From NCBI RefSeq assembly GCF_030272615.1, contig NC_081406.1, forward strand, positions 239,618,422-239,682,421: a DNA stretch of 64,000 bases, given 5' to 3'. Numbering within the stretch: the stretch's first letter is position 1; each line of letters opens with the position of its first letter. The notes under the pieces were generated by a model. It ran no database searches. It was not told where the DNA came from and saw nothing but the letters and a program-made list of their open reading frames with translations. Position numbers and translations under genes: made by a program. The DNA is from Cryptomeria japonica. Lineage: Eukaryota > Streptophyta > Pinopsida > Cupressales > Cupressaceae. Below, piece after piece: positions 46,855-59,463 of the stretch.

Positions 46855-48216
46855 ATGGGTTTTTAGGAATAAATTGAATGAGGATGGTCAAGTTATAAGG
46901 AATAAGACTAGATTGGTTTGTAAAGGATATTCTTAAAAGGAAGGAATTGATTATGGAGAGAATTTTGCACCTGTAGCTAGGATTGAAGTTGTAAGATTAT
47001 TTCTTGTGTATGTTTCTTATAAAAACTACAAGGTTTATCAGATGGATGTTAAATGTGCATTTTTGAATGGGGATCTTGATGAGGAAGTTTACATTGAGAA
47101 ATCTGATGGTTTTTCACTATCAGATGATACATATATGGTTTGCATGTTAAGGAAAGCTTATATGGATTGAAACAAGCATCTAGAGCTTGGTATGCAAGGT
47201 TGGATACATATCTTTTGAAGCTTGGTTTTACTAAGGGCAGCGCTGACAGTAATTTATATTATAAAATTACTGATGATGATATACTAATTATTGAAGTATT
47301 TTTTGATGCCATTATTTTTGGAGGTGAAGATAAGTTATGCATAGAATTTTCTAAGATTATGGAGAAAGAATTTGAGATGTCTATGATTGGTGATATGAAA
47401 TTTTTCTTAGGTTTGTAGATTACTCAGATTGACAAAGGTATTTTCATCTGTCAAACTAAATATGCTAAGGAATTGTTGAATAAATTTGGTATGGGAGATT
47501 CTAAACCAGTAAGTACTCCTATAGTTACAAGTGAAAAATTGACAAGAAAAGATGTTTCTGCATCGATAAATCCTACAAGATACAAATCTATGATTGGAGG
47601 TCTGCTTTATTTGACTTAGACTAGGCCTGACATTATGAATGTTGTTTGTATTATTTCAAGATTTTAGAGTGATCCTAGAGAAAATCATGAGATGGCGGTG
47701 AAAAGGATTTTTTGATACTTGCAAGGTACACTAGAATATGGCTTATGGTACCGTAAAGATGATAACTTTACTTTATGTGCATATACAGAAGCTAATTTAG
47801 CTGGAGATGTTGATGACCAGAAAAGAACTTCCAATGGAGCTTTATTTCTTGGAAAGAAGTTGGTATCATGGATCAACAAGAAGCAGTCATGTACGTCTTT
47901 ATCTACTACTAAAGCTGAGTATATTATTGTTGCTACTAACTATACACAAGTTTTATGGATGAAGCAAATCTTGAAGGATATAAAGGTGGATCGTGATGCT
48001 ATGGTAGTTATTCACTGTGATAACTTTGCTGCTATTGATATATCAAAGAATCTCATATTTCATTCTAAAACAAAGCACATATCTATCAAGTATAACTTTT
48101 TGAAGGAGAAGGTGGAAGCAAATGTAGTTAGACCTGTTTATGTGAACACTAAAGAGCAGATTGCAGATATTTTCACTAAACCTTTGCCTAAGGAATCATT
48201 TGAGCACCTGAGATAG
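46840..48216 (+). pseudogene. Copia reverse transcriptase and RNase H, catalytic site lost
   Basis: After a frameshift in a run of A near 46840, RT goes on with WVFRNKLNEDGQ, then QMDVKCAFLNGDLDEEVYIE and LYGLKQASRAWYARLD. The catalytic YVDD is changed: EVFFDAIIFGG stands at about 47295-47327, so the second Asp is Ala. RNase H follows with DDQKRTSNGALFL, STTKAEYI, IHCDNFAAIDISKN and KHISIKYNFLKE, ending IADIFTKPLPKE and a stop at 48214. Several stops break RT (about 46936, 47168, 47416 and 47618). Confidence 0.9.
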
Positions 48217-48611
48217 ATTGGGAGTTTCTGCCCCTCCGCTAGAGACTTGATTGATGCGGTTTGGCATTAGTTCGACATGCATTATCAGAGATACTATTTA
48301 TTTTAGAACTAATGTGGGATGCTACTACTCAGGGGGAATAGTCAGCTTTATGATTTAGTGGTTTATGTTTTTGCTTTGATATTTCTATCAGATTTATGGC
48401 ATTGATGTCAAAGGGGGAGTGATATTGATGTGAAAAAGAAAGAGAAATTTTGAGCTTTATAGAGATTATTCACAGGGTAAGAGATATTGATATTCAGAGC
48501 TGTATGTGGGAGATTGTTGGCTGTCTTCCATTAGGGGAGACTTGTTTGGCATTTCTTGGTACTTAGATGTTTTTTGCATCTAGTTTTGCCATCAATGCCA
48601 AAGGTGGAGAT
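48217..48611 (+). other. 3' untranslated part with polypurine tract
   Basis: Three purine-rich sites of the type AAAGGGGGAG (48409), TAGGGGAG and AAAGGTGGAGAT are present. The last (48600-48611) stands directly before the LTR start and is the probable tract. No gene was seen. Confidence 0.75.
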
Positions 48612-49535
48612 TGTTGGCCATTTGGTGGAATTGATTATGTGTTACATTAATGTTTTGTCATTGATGCCAACACTAACTGTTTGGATTCTTTACCGACACC
48701 CTTCTGGTCCTGGTAGGTTGAGTGGTTTCTGGTTAACTTGTATTCAACATGACCCGGTAGAATCCAGTATAGTTTGGTGATTGAATTGGCTTGTTCATGA
48801 TACTCTTACTCATGTTTGGTTAGTTGGTTTTGGTCTGGTGATCGGATGCTATCCTGCTTGCTTAGAAGCTTAGTTTCTAGTTTCGACTAGGATTTCATCG
48901 ATAGAGCATTTGGTGGAGATCTTTGATAAATTGCATAAGTGGTGTTGGTGCAGCTTTTGGTGTTGTTTTAGGACGTTGTTGGTGATCATGTTCGAGACTT
49001 GGTGGATGGAGATCATTGTTGTGGCATGTGGACCTATACTCCGTCTCAGTTGATCTAGGTTATGGACCAACTTTAATGTAATGCATGGATAAGACCTATT
49101 GATGTATTTTTAGGATGTCTTAAGTGTTGATATTATTTGTTTGGTCTTAGGCCGACATGGTTTGTAATTATGTAAATGGTTTATTGTCTGGTGGCCGACC
49201 TGATTGTTTATGGTTGAGGGTTTGTATATATAGATGTAAGATCTCATTGTAGATCATCATGATTAATGTTAGAGGTCATGGTCAAGGAATGTAATGTACA
49301 AATAATGTAATATCATTCAGGCAGAGGAGTTGGTTGATCATTGGAGATCGAAATGGGTATATGTAAAAGGATTTAGTCCTCTGGTATTGAGCTTCTCCAG
49401 AACTGTACTAAAGCATAGGAGATGCTATCTTTTGCAGTTCAACACTTCTCCAGATTGTAATCTAGATTTATATGTAGTCAGTGAGGCTCTTTTTGTGATG
49501 AGCAGTATGCTCTAGGCTGTTGGCCTTCCTACAAG
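48612..49535 (+). repeat. LTR copy 1 of the 3' array, missing its last 300 bp
   Basis: It begins TGTTGGCCATTTGG and follows the 5' LTR up to GGCCTTCCTACAAG, where sequence unrelated to the LTR begins. The missing part is the R/U5-like end. Confidence 0.9.
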
Positions 49536-49758
49536 TAAATAAATCTACAATAAGCAATTTGATTAATTTCTCTATTCATCTACTAGTAAATAAATCTACA
49601 TGATTTATTTATATAGTTCATTTCATATCCTCCTTTGATTAATTAATTCCCATTTTAGTCAATTCTTCTAATTCCTAATTAAGATTAACAAACTCAATTT
49701 TGTTGAGATTAATTACCATTTTTCAATTCTTTGAATTTTTAAATTCAAATGAGCACAT
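49536..49758. repeat. Spacer repeat, copy 1 (223 bp)
   Basis: This AT-rich stretch contains AGTAAATAAATCTACA twice and ends AAATGAGCACAT. It is nearly identical to 50679-50901. It is not found in the 5' LTR. Confidence 0.9.
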
Positions 49759-50678
49759 TGTTGGCCATTTGTTGGAATTGATTATGTGTTGCATTGATGT
49801 TTTGTAATTGATGTCAACACCAGCTATTTAGATGATTTACTGACACCCTTCTGGTCTCGGTAGGTTGAGTGGTTTCTAGTTAACTTGGATCCAATATGAT
49901 CCAATAGGCTCTGGTATAATCTGGTGATGGAATTAGCTCCTTCATGATACTTATACTCATATTTGGTCAGTTGGTTTTGGTCTGGAGATCAGATGCTATC
50001 TTGCTTTCTTAGAAGATTGGTTTCTGGTTCTAGCGAGGGTTTCACCGATAGAGATTTTATTGGAGATCTTTAATGAATTGCATAAGTGGTGTTGGTGCAG
50101 CTTCTGATGGAGTTTCAGGATGTTGTTGGTGATCATGTTCGAGACTTGGTGGTTGGAGATCATTGCTGAAGTGTATGGACCTATACTTGGTCCCGGTTGA
50201 TCTAGGTTATGGACCGGCTTTAATGTAACCTATGGATAGGATCTATTGATGTATTTCTAGGATGTCTTATGTGTTGATATTGTTTGTTTGGTCTAAGGCT
50301 GACATGGATTGTAATTATGTAATTGGTTTATTGTCTGTGGCCGACCTGATTGTTTATGGTCAAGGGTTTGTATTAATAGATGTAAGATCTAATTGTAGAT
50401 CATCATGGTTAATGTAAGAGGTCATGGTCATGAAATGTAATGTGGGAATAATGTAATATCATTTAGGGAGATTTTGTCGATCATTGGAGATCAAATTGGG
50501 TTTATGTAAGAGGATTTAGTCCTCTAGTATTGAGCTTAACCGAAATTGTACTTAGGCATAGGAGCTGCTATCTTTTGCAGTTCAACACTTCTCCGTATTG
50601 TAGTTTGGATTTATATGTAGTTAGTGAGGCTCCTTTTGCAATGAGTAGTGTGCTCTAGGCTATTCGCATTCCTGCAAG
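49759..50678 (+). repeat. LTR copy 2 of the array, same truncation
   Basis: It begins TGTTGGCCATTTGTTGG and breaks off at TTCCTGCAAG, the same position as copy 1. Confidence 0.9.
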
Positions 50679-50901
50679 TAAATATATCTACAATAAGCAA
50701 TTTGATTAATTTCTTTATTCATCTACTAGTAAATAAATCTACATGATTTATTTATATAGTTCATTTCATATCCTCCTTTGATTAATTAATTCCCATTTTA
50801 GTCAATTCTTCTAATTCCTAATTAAGATTAACAAACTGAAGTTTGTTGAGATTAATTACCATTTTTCAATTCTTTGAATTTTTAAATTCAAATGAGCACA
50901 T
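50679..50901. repeat. Spacer repeat, copy 2 (223 bp)
   Basis: It matches 49536-49758 with only a few differences, which places the duplication well after the LTRs themselves. Confidence 0.9.
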
Positions 50902-52126
50902 TGTTGGCCATTTGTTGGAATTGATTATGTGTTGCATTGATGTTTTGTAATTGATGTCAACACTAGTTGTTTGGATGCTTTACCGACACCCTTCTGGTCC
51001 CGGTAGGCTAAGTGGTTTCTGGTTAACTTGGATCCAATATGATCCGATAGGCTCTGGTATAATCTGGTGATGGAATTAGCTCCTTCATGATACTTATACT
51101 CATATTTGGTCAGTTGGTTTTGGTCTAGAGATCATATGCTATCTTGCTTTCTTAAAAGATTGGTTTCTGGTTCTAGCGAGGGTTTCACCGATAGAGCTTT
51201 TATTGGAGATCTTTAATGAATTGCATAAGTGGTGTTGGTGCAGCTTCTGATGGAGTTTCAGGATATTGTTGGTGATCATGTTCAAGACTTGGTGGTTGGA
51301 GATCATTGCTGAAGTGTATGGACCTATACTTGGTCCTGGTTGATCTAGGTTATGGACCGGCTTTAATGTAACATATGGATAGGACCTATTGATGTATTTC
51401 CGAGATGTCTTATGTGTTGATATTGTTTGTTTGGTCTAAGGCCAACATGACTTGTAATTATGTAATTAGTTTATTGTTTGGTGACCGATCTGATTGTTTA
51501 TGGTTGAGGGTTTGTATTAATAGATGTAAGATCTCATTGTAGATCATCATGGTTAATGTAAGAGGTCATGGTCAAGAAATGTAATGTGCAAATAACGTAA
51601 TATAATTCAAGTAGAGGAGTTGGTCGATCATTGGAGATCAAATTGGGTTTATGTAAGAGGATTTAGTCCTCTGATATTAAGCTTAACTAGAGCTATACTC
51701 AGGCATAGGAGATGCTATCTTTTGTAGTTCAACACTTCTCTGGATTGTAGTCTTGATTTATATGTAGTCAGTGAGGCTCCTTTTGTGATGAGAAGTGTGC
51801 TCTAGGTTGTTGGTCTTCCTACAAGTGCATGCCCCTCAATTGTAATTCACATACTTACTCCAAAAGTATTATCTGACTGTGGGTAGGCTTCCCACCATGG
51901 TTTTTCCCCTTTACCGGGTTTTCCACGTACAAATCTTGGTGTTATGTGGATGAATTTTATTTTGTGATTACTATTTATGCTTAATTGGTTTAACTTCTAT
52001 TTTGGTATTAATATTTTAGGTTCCGATATTAAATTTTAAATTTCTAATGATTCTTGTAATCTGTGACAACTGATTCACCCCCCCCCCCCCTCTCAATTGT
52101 CTTCCGATTATTTAAACTATCTAACA
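50902..52126 (+). repeat. LTR copy 3 of the array, complete (1225 bp)
   Basis: It is complete from TGTTGGCC to CTAACA. It contains a run of 12 or more C near 52078-52090, at the place where the 5' LTR has CACCTCCCCTCTCAG. Confidence 0.92.
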
Positions 52127-52295
52127 ATAATAAGGGGGATTTTGTTTCTCTATTATTGGAATTTGGGTACAAGGGAGCTATTGATGTCCTTGTTTCCTAT
52201 GAATGTGGAGACCAAGATGGAGATTGAGGTTTTGGTTATTGATGGGAAAGCGTTTTTGCATCAAATGAAAGTTATGAGAGCTTTTCAAAATGCAT

Positions 52296-52950
52296 TGTTG
52301 AATACACCATAGGATTGAGAGGGGGGTTGAGTCAATTCGAATGACAAAAATAATTAATTTATAATCTTCAAACTTTAAATATCAACTATATAATCACAAT
52401 AGTAATAAACTATGAAAGCACAAAGCACAATACACATATGAACACCATATTTGCATGGAAAACTCAAGTGGGAAAACCACAGTGAGAATCAAACTCACAA
52501 TATGAATATAATTTATTAATACAATGTTGCCTCCATTAGAAATTTCTCCTAAGAGGACTTGCAGGACTAAAGTGTACAACCTTAGGGAAAAATACAAATG
52601 ACTTGCAAAACTAAAACACACCATCTCAAGGCAAGATAGAGAAAGATGCCAAGAGACTCACTATCTTCTGACAAAGAAAGGAATATCTGAGCTAAAAAGA
52701 ACAAGATGTCCTAATCATGAAATTGTCCTTGAACCACTGTTTAAAGTGACCAAGATCATGGCAAATACAGCTAGCTTCAAACACTATCTCATAACCCCAT
52801 CATGCAAAAGTTATCATCATCAAAACTCATCACAATTGATTTTCCCACAACTCCAAGATCAAATTTTCTTTCAAACCATTACCATCCATTTATTGTCAAT
52901 TCATACTTTTCCCATTCCATCACTTATACATCTACACTGCTTTATATAGA
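52296..52950 (-). repeat. LTR fragment on the minus strand
   Basis: On the minus strand it ends CCCCCCTCTCAATCC then GTATTCAACA at 52296, like the other LTR ends here. It contains the GTGGTTTTCCCACTTGAG motif (near 52480) and a TATATAAAGCAG box at about 52930-52942. Its start is cut off by the copia that begins near 52953. Plus-strand open frames at 52746-53011 partly lie on it and are not genes. Confidence 0.65.
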
Positions 52951-52952
52951 AG

Positions 52953-55940
52953 ATGATACACAATTTTTCTTCATTGGAGCCATCAAAGGTACCTCACATT
53001 TACATAGGTGATGATACACAAGTTGAGGTTGAAGGGAAAGGTTCAGTTGACATGGATGATGGAACATTTGAGAATGTTCTCTATGTTCCTAACTTGTCTA
53101 CCAATCTTCTCTCTATCTACCAAATCACTCACTATGGGAATGGGAAAAAGGTTGAGTTTACACCTAATTTAGTTGTGGTAAAGGAACTTGATAATGATGC
53201 CTTGGTAGCAGTGGGACAAGTGAATGACAACTCGAGGCTTTATTCATTCTCCCACTTTGTTCCAAGTTCTCCTTCTATGACCTTGCTTACTCATTCAAAT
53301 TCAAAAAGTAAGCTATGGCATGATCGGTTTGGTCACCTTAACTACCGCTATCTTTAGTAGCTCAACACTACAGACATGGTCAAAGGTTTACCTCAAATTA
53401 GTTTTTCAGAGGGTGTATGTTCAGGATGTTCCATGGGCAAGTATCCCAAGGAGAAGTTTGATAAGGGGAAAGCTTGGAGAGCTTTGGAAGTTCTTCAACT
53501 TGTTCACAACGATGTAGCAAGTCCATCTCCATCACCTTCATTTAGTAAGCCCAGCTATGTCTTCACCTTCATTGATGACTGCTCCCACTTCACTTGGATC
53601 TACTTTCTTATTCATAAGAGTGAAGTGTTTGATAGATTTCAAGAATTCAAGGTTCATGTGGAGAAGCAATCTGGGAAAGTGGTCAAGATTATTTGCATAG
53701 ATAATGGAAGGGAATATGTGAATAGAAGACTTGAGGATTTTTGTACATTTGAGAGGATTGATCTTTAGCATTTTGTTTCTTACACTCCACAACAAAATGG
53801 AGTCGCAGAGTGCAATAAATAGAACTCTCAAAGAAATGGATAGCTATATGATACACACACATTCTCTTGATCTTGCCTTTTGGGCATAGGCTATCAGTTG
53901 TGCCACACATCCAAAATCAGGTTCCTCACAAAGCTTTGATATTTATTACTCCTTTTGAGGCTTGGGTTGGTAGGAAACCAATTGTGAGACATTTCAGAGT
54001 CTTTAGGTGTCTAGCACGGGCTTGCATACCTCCATAGAAACTCAAGGCATCGGGACCTCAAAGTAGGCCTTGTAATTTTGTTGGATATCCTGAGGGTGTT
54101 AAGGCATATTGGTTGATGGATCCTGAGACACATGAGGGTTTTATTGAGAGGAGTGTTCATTTTGAGGAAAGGCCTCCTAGCTTGGCCTCTCTACCTCCTC
54201 CACCTTCATCCATTGTGGATAGTGATGCTAGTGATTTAAATGATGAGACTCCTTCAACTCCAACTCGTAAGGTTACGCCTTTGTGGGGTCCACTTGCAAT
54301 TGAGGAGCCTCGTTGGGCTTGACAAACACTTGAGTCAGCAGGTTCTCTTGTTGGGGATCCTTTAGATACACAGAGGACTTGATCACAGCATCGGGACCTT
54401 CCACATGCATACATTGCTATCACTTCTGATCTGTAGACATTTTGGGAAGCATCAGGTGTTCCTAAGTGGGACCAAGCTATGGAGGAACAACACATGGGAG
54501 TTATTCCCTCTCCCTAAGGGGAGAAGGATGGTTCGATGTAAGTGGATCTATCAGACCAAGTTTTTAGCGGATGGTAGTGTGGATAGGTATAAGGCTTGGC
54601 TTGTTGCAAAAGGTTTCTCTCAGGTTCCTGGTGTTGACTATACTAAGACCTTTGCACCTATTGCCAAGATGAACTCCATTCGCTTGACACTTGCTATTGT
54701 TGTAGCTCATAGTTGGGTTGTACATTAGATGGACGTGAAGAGTTCTTTTCTTCATGGGGATCTTGATGAGGAGATTTATATGGAGAAGACACAAGGTTTC
54801 ATCCAGGATTCTTCCTTGGTTTGCAAATTAAGGAAATCTCTTTGTGGCCTTAAGTAGGCCCCCAGGTCTTGGTACACCAAGATGGATTCCTTTCTTCTCT
54901 CTGTAGGGTTCACTAGGTGTCATTCCAATCCGAATGTCTACATTTTGTGACAAGATGACTCACACTTGATACTTGTGCTCTATGTTGATGATTTGATCAT
55001 TACAAGGAGAACCACATCCATCATTAGCAGTGTTAAATCTGATTTGCATGACATATTTTCTATGACTGACTTGGTTCTTTTGCACTACTTTATCAAGATA
55101 GAGATTTCACAATCACCTTCTGGATCACTCTTTCATAACCCAAGTATGCTCTTGATCTTCTTGCACACTTTCATATGGCTGATTGTAAGCTTGCACTGAC
55201 TCCCTTTCTTTCAGGAGTCAAGCTTGAGGCTCAATGTTCTTCTCCACCAGTTGATGCTACATTGTATCATTATCTTGTGGGTAGTCTCATCTACTTGACT
55301 CACTCACACCCTGATATTTCATTTGCAGTTGGCATGGTTTCCTGATTCATGTAGGAACCACAGGAGCTTCATTGGAAATTCACCAAATGTATCCTTCATT
55401 ACATCTAGCGTACACATCATTATGGGATTCACTATGCAGTAGGCACAAGACTTCACTTGGCTGGTTACAAAGACTCTGATTGGGTTGGCGATCTTCATGA
55501 TCATAAGTCTACTTTAGGTTACAACTTTCACCTTGGTTTGGGCTCCATTTGTTGGTAGAGCAAGAAGCAACATGCTATTTCTCTCTCTTCGACTGAGGTT
55601 GAGTAGCAAGGAGCTATTAATGCAAAGACTGAGACCATTTGGCTTCAGCAAATTCTCATAGAGTTTGGGTTCACCACTCAATGACCAATAGTTCTACATT
55701 GTGACAATCAAAGTGCTATTGCAATCTTGAAGAACCCGGTCCAACATCAATGGACCAAACACATCGAGATCCATATGCACTACATCCGAGAGCTGATTCA
55801 AGAGTAGGTCACTGATTTGCAGTATTGTCCTATAGTGGAGAAGGTTGCTAACATCTTTACCAAACCTTTTACTGAGAGTATGTTCCAGCAGTTGCGAGCT
55901 CTCTTGGGGGTGCGGGATGTCTCATTAGGGGAGCTTAGGT
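52953..55940 (+). pseudogene. 5'-truncated copia pol
   Basis: It begins after the protease active site with IGDDTQVEVEGKG and LYVPNLSTNLLSI, so the 5' LTR, gag and most of the protease are missing. GAG-pre-integrase shows LWHDRFGHLNYRYL and CSGCSMGKYPKEKF. Integrase shows LVHNDVASPSPSPS (His-Asn-Asp), FIDDCSHFTWIYF and ICIDNGREYVNRR. RT has WIYQTKFLADGSVDRYKA and an intact YVDD in LVLYVDDLIITRR (about 54967-55005). RNase H ends with NIFTKPF near 55850. Its LTR differs from those of the other copias here. Stops and frameshifts are frequent, for example at 53355, 53766 and 54729. Confidence 0.9.
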
Positions 55941-56210
55941 GACTTCTCCTTCCTCTCTTATGGGGGGGACTTTTTCCTCTTTGAGGTTTTGTCCTTCTTC
56001 TTTGAGAGTCTTGGTACATTCATCTATCTTTTGGGGAGAAGTTTTTTCCCACTGGGTTTTCTCCCTTTCTCCATTTGTGAGAGATAGCATTGCATCGGTT
56101 TGCTTGCATTTGCATATTGTACATGGGTACCTATCTTGGCCTAGTAGCCGAGAACCATCTTGTATTGTTGATTTGAGTCTTCATTCCCCTAAGTTGCACT
56201 TAAGGGGGGG

Positions 56211-56658
56211 TGTTGGTGTAAATAATTATTCATCATGATGTTATTACACTTTACTTAAGTTAACTTAGGATAATGCATCTCTTCGTAGTCTGGATATGAG
56301 ACACTTAGGGAAGTGTGCACATAGGGATATAGCTTGTAGCAGAAATTCCACCTTTTATGGTCTTATCTTATTGTTACACTCCACATTCAGTGGGTCATCC
56401 ACCTCTTGTGGAATATTATATTATTTCTCCTACCTACCCCTAGTTTTTCTTACCTACGCTTTTTTCTCATTTAGCCACATGTCATGACTATGTTCTCACA
56501 TATCCATATGGCCTTGCCTATATAAGTAGGCCCATATTCATTGTATTGGTTAATCCAATTGATTGTTCGTATATTGATGAGAATACAGTTTGTTCTTTTC
56601 ATTCTATTGTCTCTCTTTTGTGCTTTTCATTGTGCCCTTGATCTTGGCAAAATCTCAC
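56211..56658 (+). repeat. 3' LTR of the truncated copia (3' end approximate)
   Basis: A polypurine tract TTAAGGGGGGG (56200-56210) runs into TGTTGGTGTAAATAATTATT. A TATA box (TATATAAGTAGGCCC) stands at 56519-56533 and an ATTGGTTAATCCAAT palindrome at 56545-56559. The end is put near CTCACA at 56658 without a second copy to confirm it. Confidence 0.8.
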
Positions 56659-57029
56659 AAAATCCTTAACTATGTTGGCCATAGACAAAATAAAAAATAT
56701 TACATAAAATTGCCCACTTGGACCTAATATATTCATTCCAATCCACTCTAAGAGATAGAGAGGACCCAAACACAACACAACACATTCTTTTCAAAAGGTT
56801 CCCATGATTTGCACACGCAAACAAATCCTCCAAAGTTGACATCAACTGAAATGTGTATATAAACATCAAAGCATGTTAACCAATCAACCCAAAATCAAAT
56901 CTCCAATGCAAATTACACAATAGAGATCTACACATGCCATGGTGAGACCTTAAACACTAACCAAACTGATTCTCCAAAGAAAACCTAGACCAAAGGAATA
57001 TGATCCAAGTAGGATACATCACCATAGTC
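56659..57029. other. Unassigned sequence between two copia elements
   Basis: No coding motif is visible. It may contain the far end of the minus-strand copia's 3' LTR, but the alignment with 60195-60930 is too weak to say. Confidence 0.4.
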
Positions 57030-57663
57030 AATGGAAAACTAGACCAACTCAACTGCAACATGCTACACCACCATGAATACCGCATAATGAAGAACATCAC
57101 CGGATCAACAAAATCACCAAAATCACCAAAAATTGCACAATGATCAATGCAAATCATAAAAAAAAAGGAAACAATTAGGAAACACCAACAAGAACATTAT
57201 AATCATTAGTAATAGCTAGACCGACACCGCTTATCAAATCTTCATCGATCAACATCTAAACCTCAAGAATACTCAAACAAAAATTGTCATGAGGAAAGAG
57301 AACCCATGGAGCACCAAATCATGAATCATCTTAAATGAAGTTACACAAGAACATCCAAAACAATCTTCCGAAAACTTATCTCAAGATCTGATCACACCGG
57401 AATATATCGAAGGAAATACCAAACTCTGTAAAGAATTGATCAGAAATATAACTGCAAATTGAATCATATGATATGATCAATTAATATTCTCGGATCAACT
57501 AAAGCTAATACAAAAAGATGTAATAACACTAGAAACACTTCATATATAAACCATGATCCCAATAAACTAATCTGCACAATCTGCAATCACCAGAGCAATA
57601 AATAACAAGAATATGTTGACATCAATGACAACAACTATATCCTAGTAGCAATAATGTCCAATA
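57030..57663 (-). repeat. 3' LTR of the minus-strand copia (lower end unclear)
   Basis: It starts on the minus strand with TATTGGACATTATTGCTACT at 57663 and aligns with 60930-61539 (for example ATGTTGACATCAAT..CAACAAC). Purine-rich AAAGGGGGAGAT (57664-57675) stands directly before it. Confidence 0.75.
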
Positions 57664-58320
57664 ATCTCCCCCTTTGACATTTATTGAAACATATGAATGT
57701 GAATAAAAATCAATGCAAAGAAATAAAACATTACATCTCCAACAAACTCCCCTAAGATCAGGTAGATAAAACAATTTTTCACATGCTTCTGTCCCCCTTT
57801 GACAACAATGCCAAAGATCTTCAAGATAGAAAACAAAAATCATGATTCTCTCCCCCTTAAATAGATAAATAATCCAAAAGACTACTCCACTAGAGGAGCA
57901 CTACCAACTCATCAATCTAGACAAAAAGACAAAACTATGAAGTCCATCAGATTGATGCAAATCAATTCCTTCTTTCTGTGAATATCCTTTGCATACCAAT
58001 CTTGCTTTATTTCAGACTTTTGGCTTCATTCAATTTGTTCCTGAATACCCATTTAGTACCAATATCATTCTTATCTTTAGGTCTAGGCACAACTTCCCAT
58101 GTGTTATTATTTTCAATCTGATTCAATTCTTCTTTCATAGCCCTTATCCAATTATCATCTTTGCAAGCTTCAACAACATCTTTAGGTTCAATTTTAGAAT
58201 TGAATATACCTCTTCAGTATCTAACCTTCATCTAGTCATCACACCTTTATTTTTATCACCAATGATCTATTTTTCAGAATGATTCATTCTTACATACCTT
58301 AGAGTCTTCCTATTATTCTA
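57664..58320 (-). pseudogene. Start of copia RT joined to the 3' untranslated part
   Basis: The frame preserves LRYVRMNHSEK, ACKDDNW and IRAMKEELNQIENNNTWEVV, then WVFRNKLNEA and CKGYSQKEGID down to about 57960. There it passes abruptly into non-coding sequence with three AAAGGGGGA-type tracts. The YVDD part of RT and all of RNase H are therefore deleted. Confidence 0.78.
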
Positions 58321-59463
58321 ATTTTTCAGGTTTTTGCACCTCTCCACTGGCAACAACAAAATCCAGATTAGCTATCTCTACCAAATCATTTTTCTTCAAT
58401 TCTCCATTTTGAATAGGAGTTAGAACAACATTCTAACCATCATCATACCCGCATGCTCTGATCTCTTTTCCATAGTTCTCATCAATGTTCACATTTTCAC
58501 TTTCCACTATCTTTCTCATTCTGTTATTGTAGCAACGGTAGGCTTTTCTCTTTGTTGAATATCTCAAGAAAATTCCTTTCTCACTTCTTGCATCAAACTT
58601 TCTTATATCATCATCTCTCTTGGTATAACTCTTGCTTCCAAATTCTAAAATATCTCATAGTAGGAACATGACCAAACCATAACTCATAAGGAGTCTTGTC
58701 AATATCACCTTTTATATGTACTCGATTGAATGTGTAAACAACAATGCTAACAAATTCTCTCCAATAGATCTCCAAAACATTTCCTTCAATAAACATAGTC
58801 CTAGTAGCATCCAAGATAGTTTTGTTATTCCTTTCAACAACTTCATTTTGCTATGGGGTTCTAGGGGGTAGATAATTGTCTTCTAATTCCATACTTCTCA
58901 TAAAATAAATCAAACTCACCGAAACAAAATTCTCCTCCTCTGTCACATCTCAGACATTTCACCTTTAGACCTATTTCAGTCTCAACCTTTTCTTTAAATA
59001 TCTTGAATTTGTCCAATGCTTCTGATTTCTCCTTCAAAAAGATAACCAACATCATTTTGGAATAATCATCAATCAATAACATAGAATATCTATCACCCTA
59101 CACACTTCTAGTATTTGTATGTCCACATAGGTTAGTATGCACAAGATCTAGAAATTCATGAGATGTATACTGCTTACTCTTCAAAGAAATTCTTTTTTTC
59201 TTTCCCATTTGACATTCCTTACATACCGGATTAGAAGGCTTAACAATTTTAGGAAAATCTCTAATAGCTTGTGTAGAAATGATCTTAATCATTGAATCAA
59301 AATTAACATGACACATTCTCCTATGCCACAACCAACTTTCATCAATCTGAGCAATCAAACCACTTTTCTCACCAACATTAAAATGAAAGATATTACCTTG
59401 AGTCTTAGTTCCTGATGCAATCTCTATACCGGAGGCATTTAGGAACTTGCATTTTCCATTCAT
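58321..59463 (-). pseudogene. Copia integrase and GAG-pre-integrase domain
   Basis: The GAG-pre-integrase zinc motif is well kept (LWHRRMCHVNFD, CKECQMGKKK, about 59335-59195). Integrase follows with FLDLVHTNLCGH, where the first catalytic Asp reads Asn. LIDDYSKMM and CLRCDRGGEFCFGEF carry the second Asp near 58930. A stop and a frameshift stand near 58860, and DATRTMFIEGNV to TPYELWFG ends the C-terminal part. Residues match the 40351 copia closely. Confidence 0.88.

Larger units (their letters stand above)
40351..52126 (+). mobile_element. Ty1/copia retrotransposon with a nested solo LTR and a 3' LTR array
   Basis: The 5' LTR begins TGTTGGCC at 40351 and ends CTAACA at 43969, with a foreign solo LTR inside it. 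The primer site, gag, pol and polypurine tract follow in order. The 3' side has three LTR copies with two identical spacers, ending CTAACA at 52126. Flanks are GTAAT (40346-40350) and ATAAT (52127-52131), a 5-bp duplication with one change. The interrupted host frame resumes across it. Gag-pol carries stops and frameshifts. Confidence 0.88.

Noticed and set aside
52746..53011. Short plus-strand open frames before the truncated copia
   Set aside because: They lie on a minus-strand LTR fragment and its junction and have no known motif.
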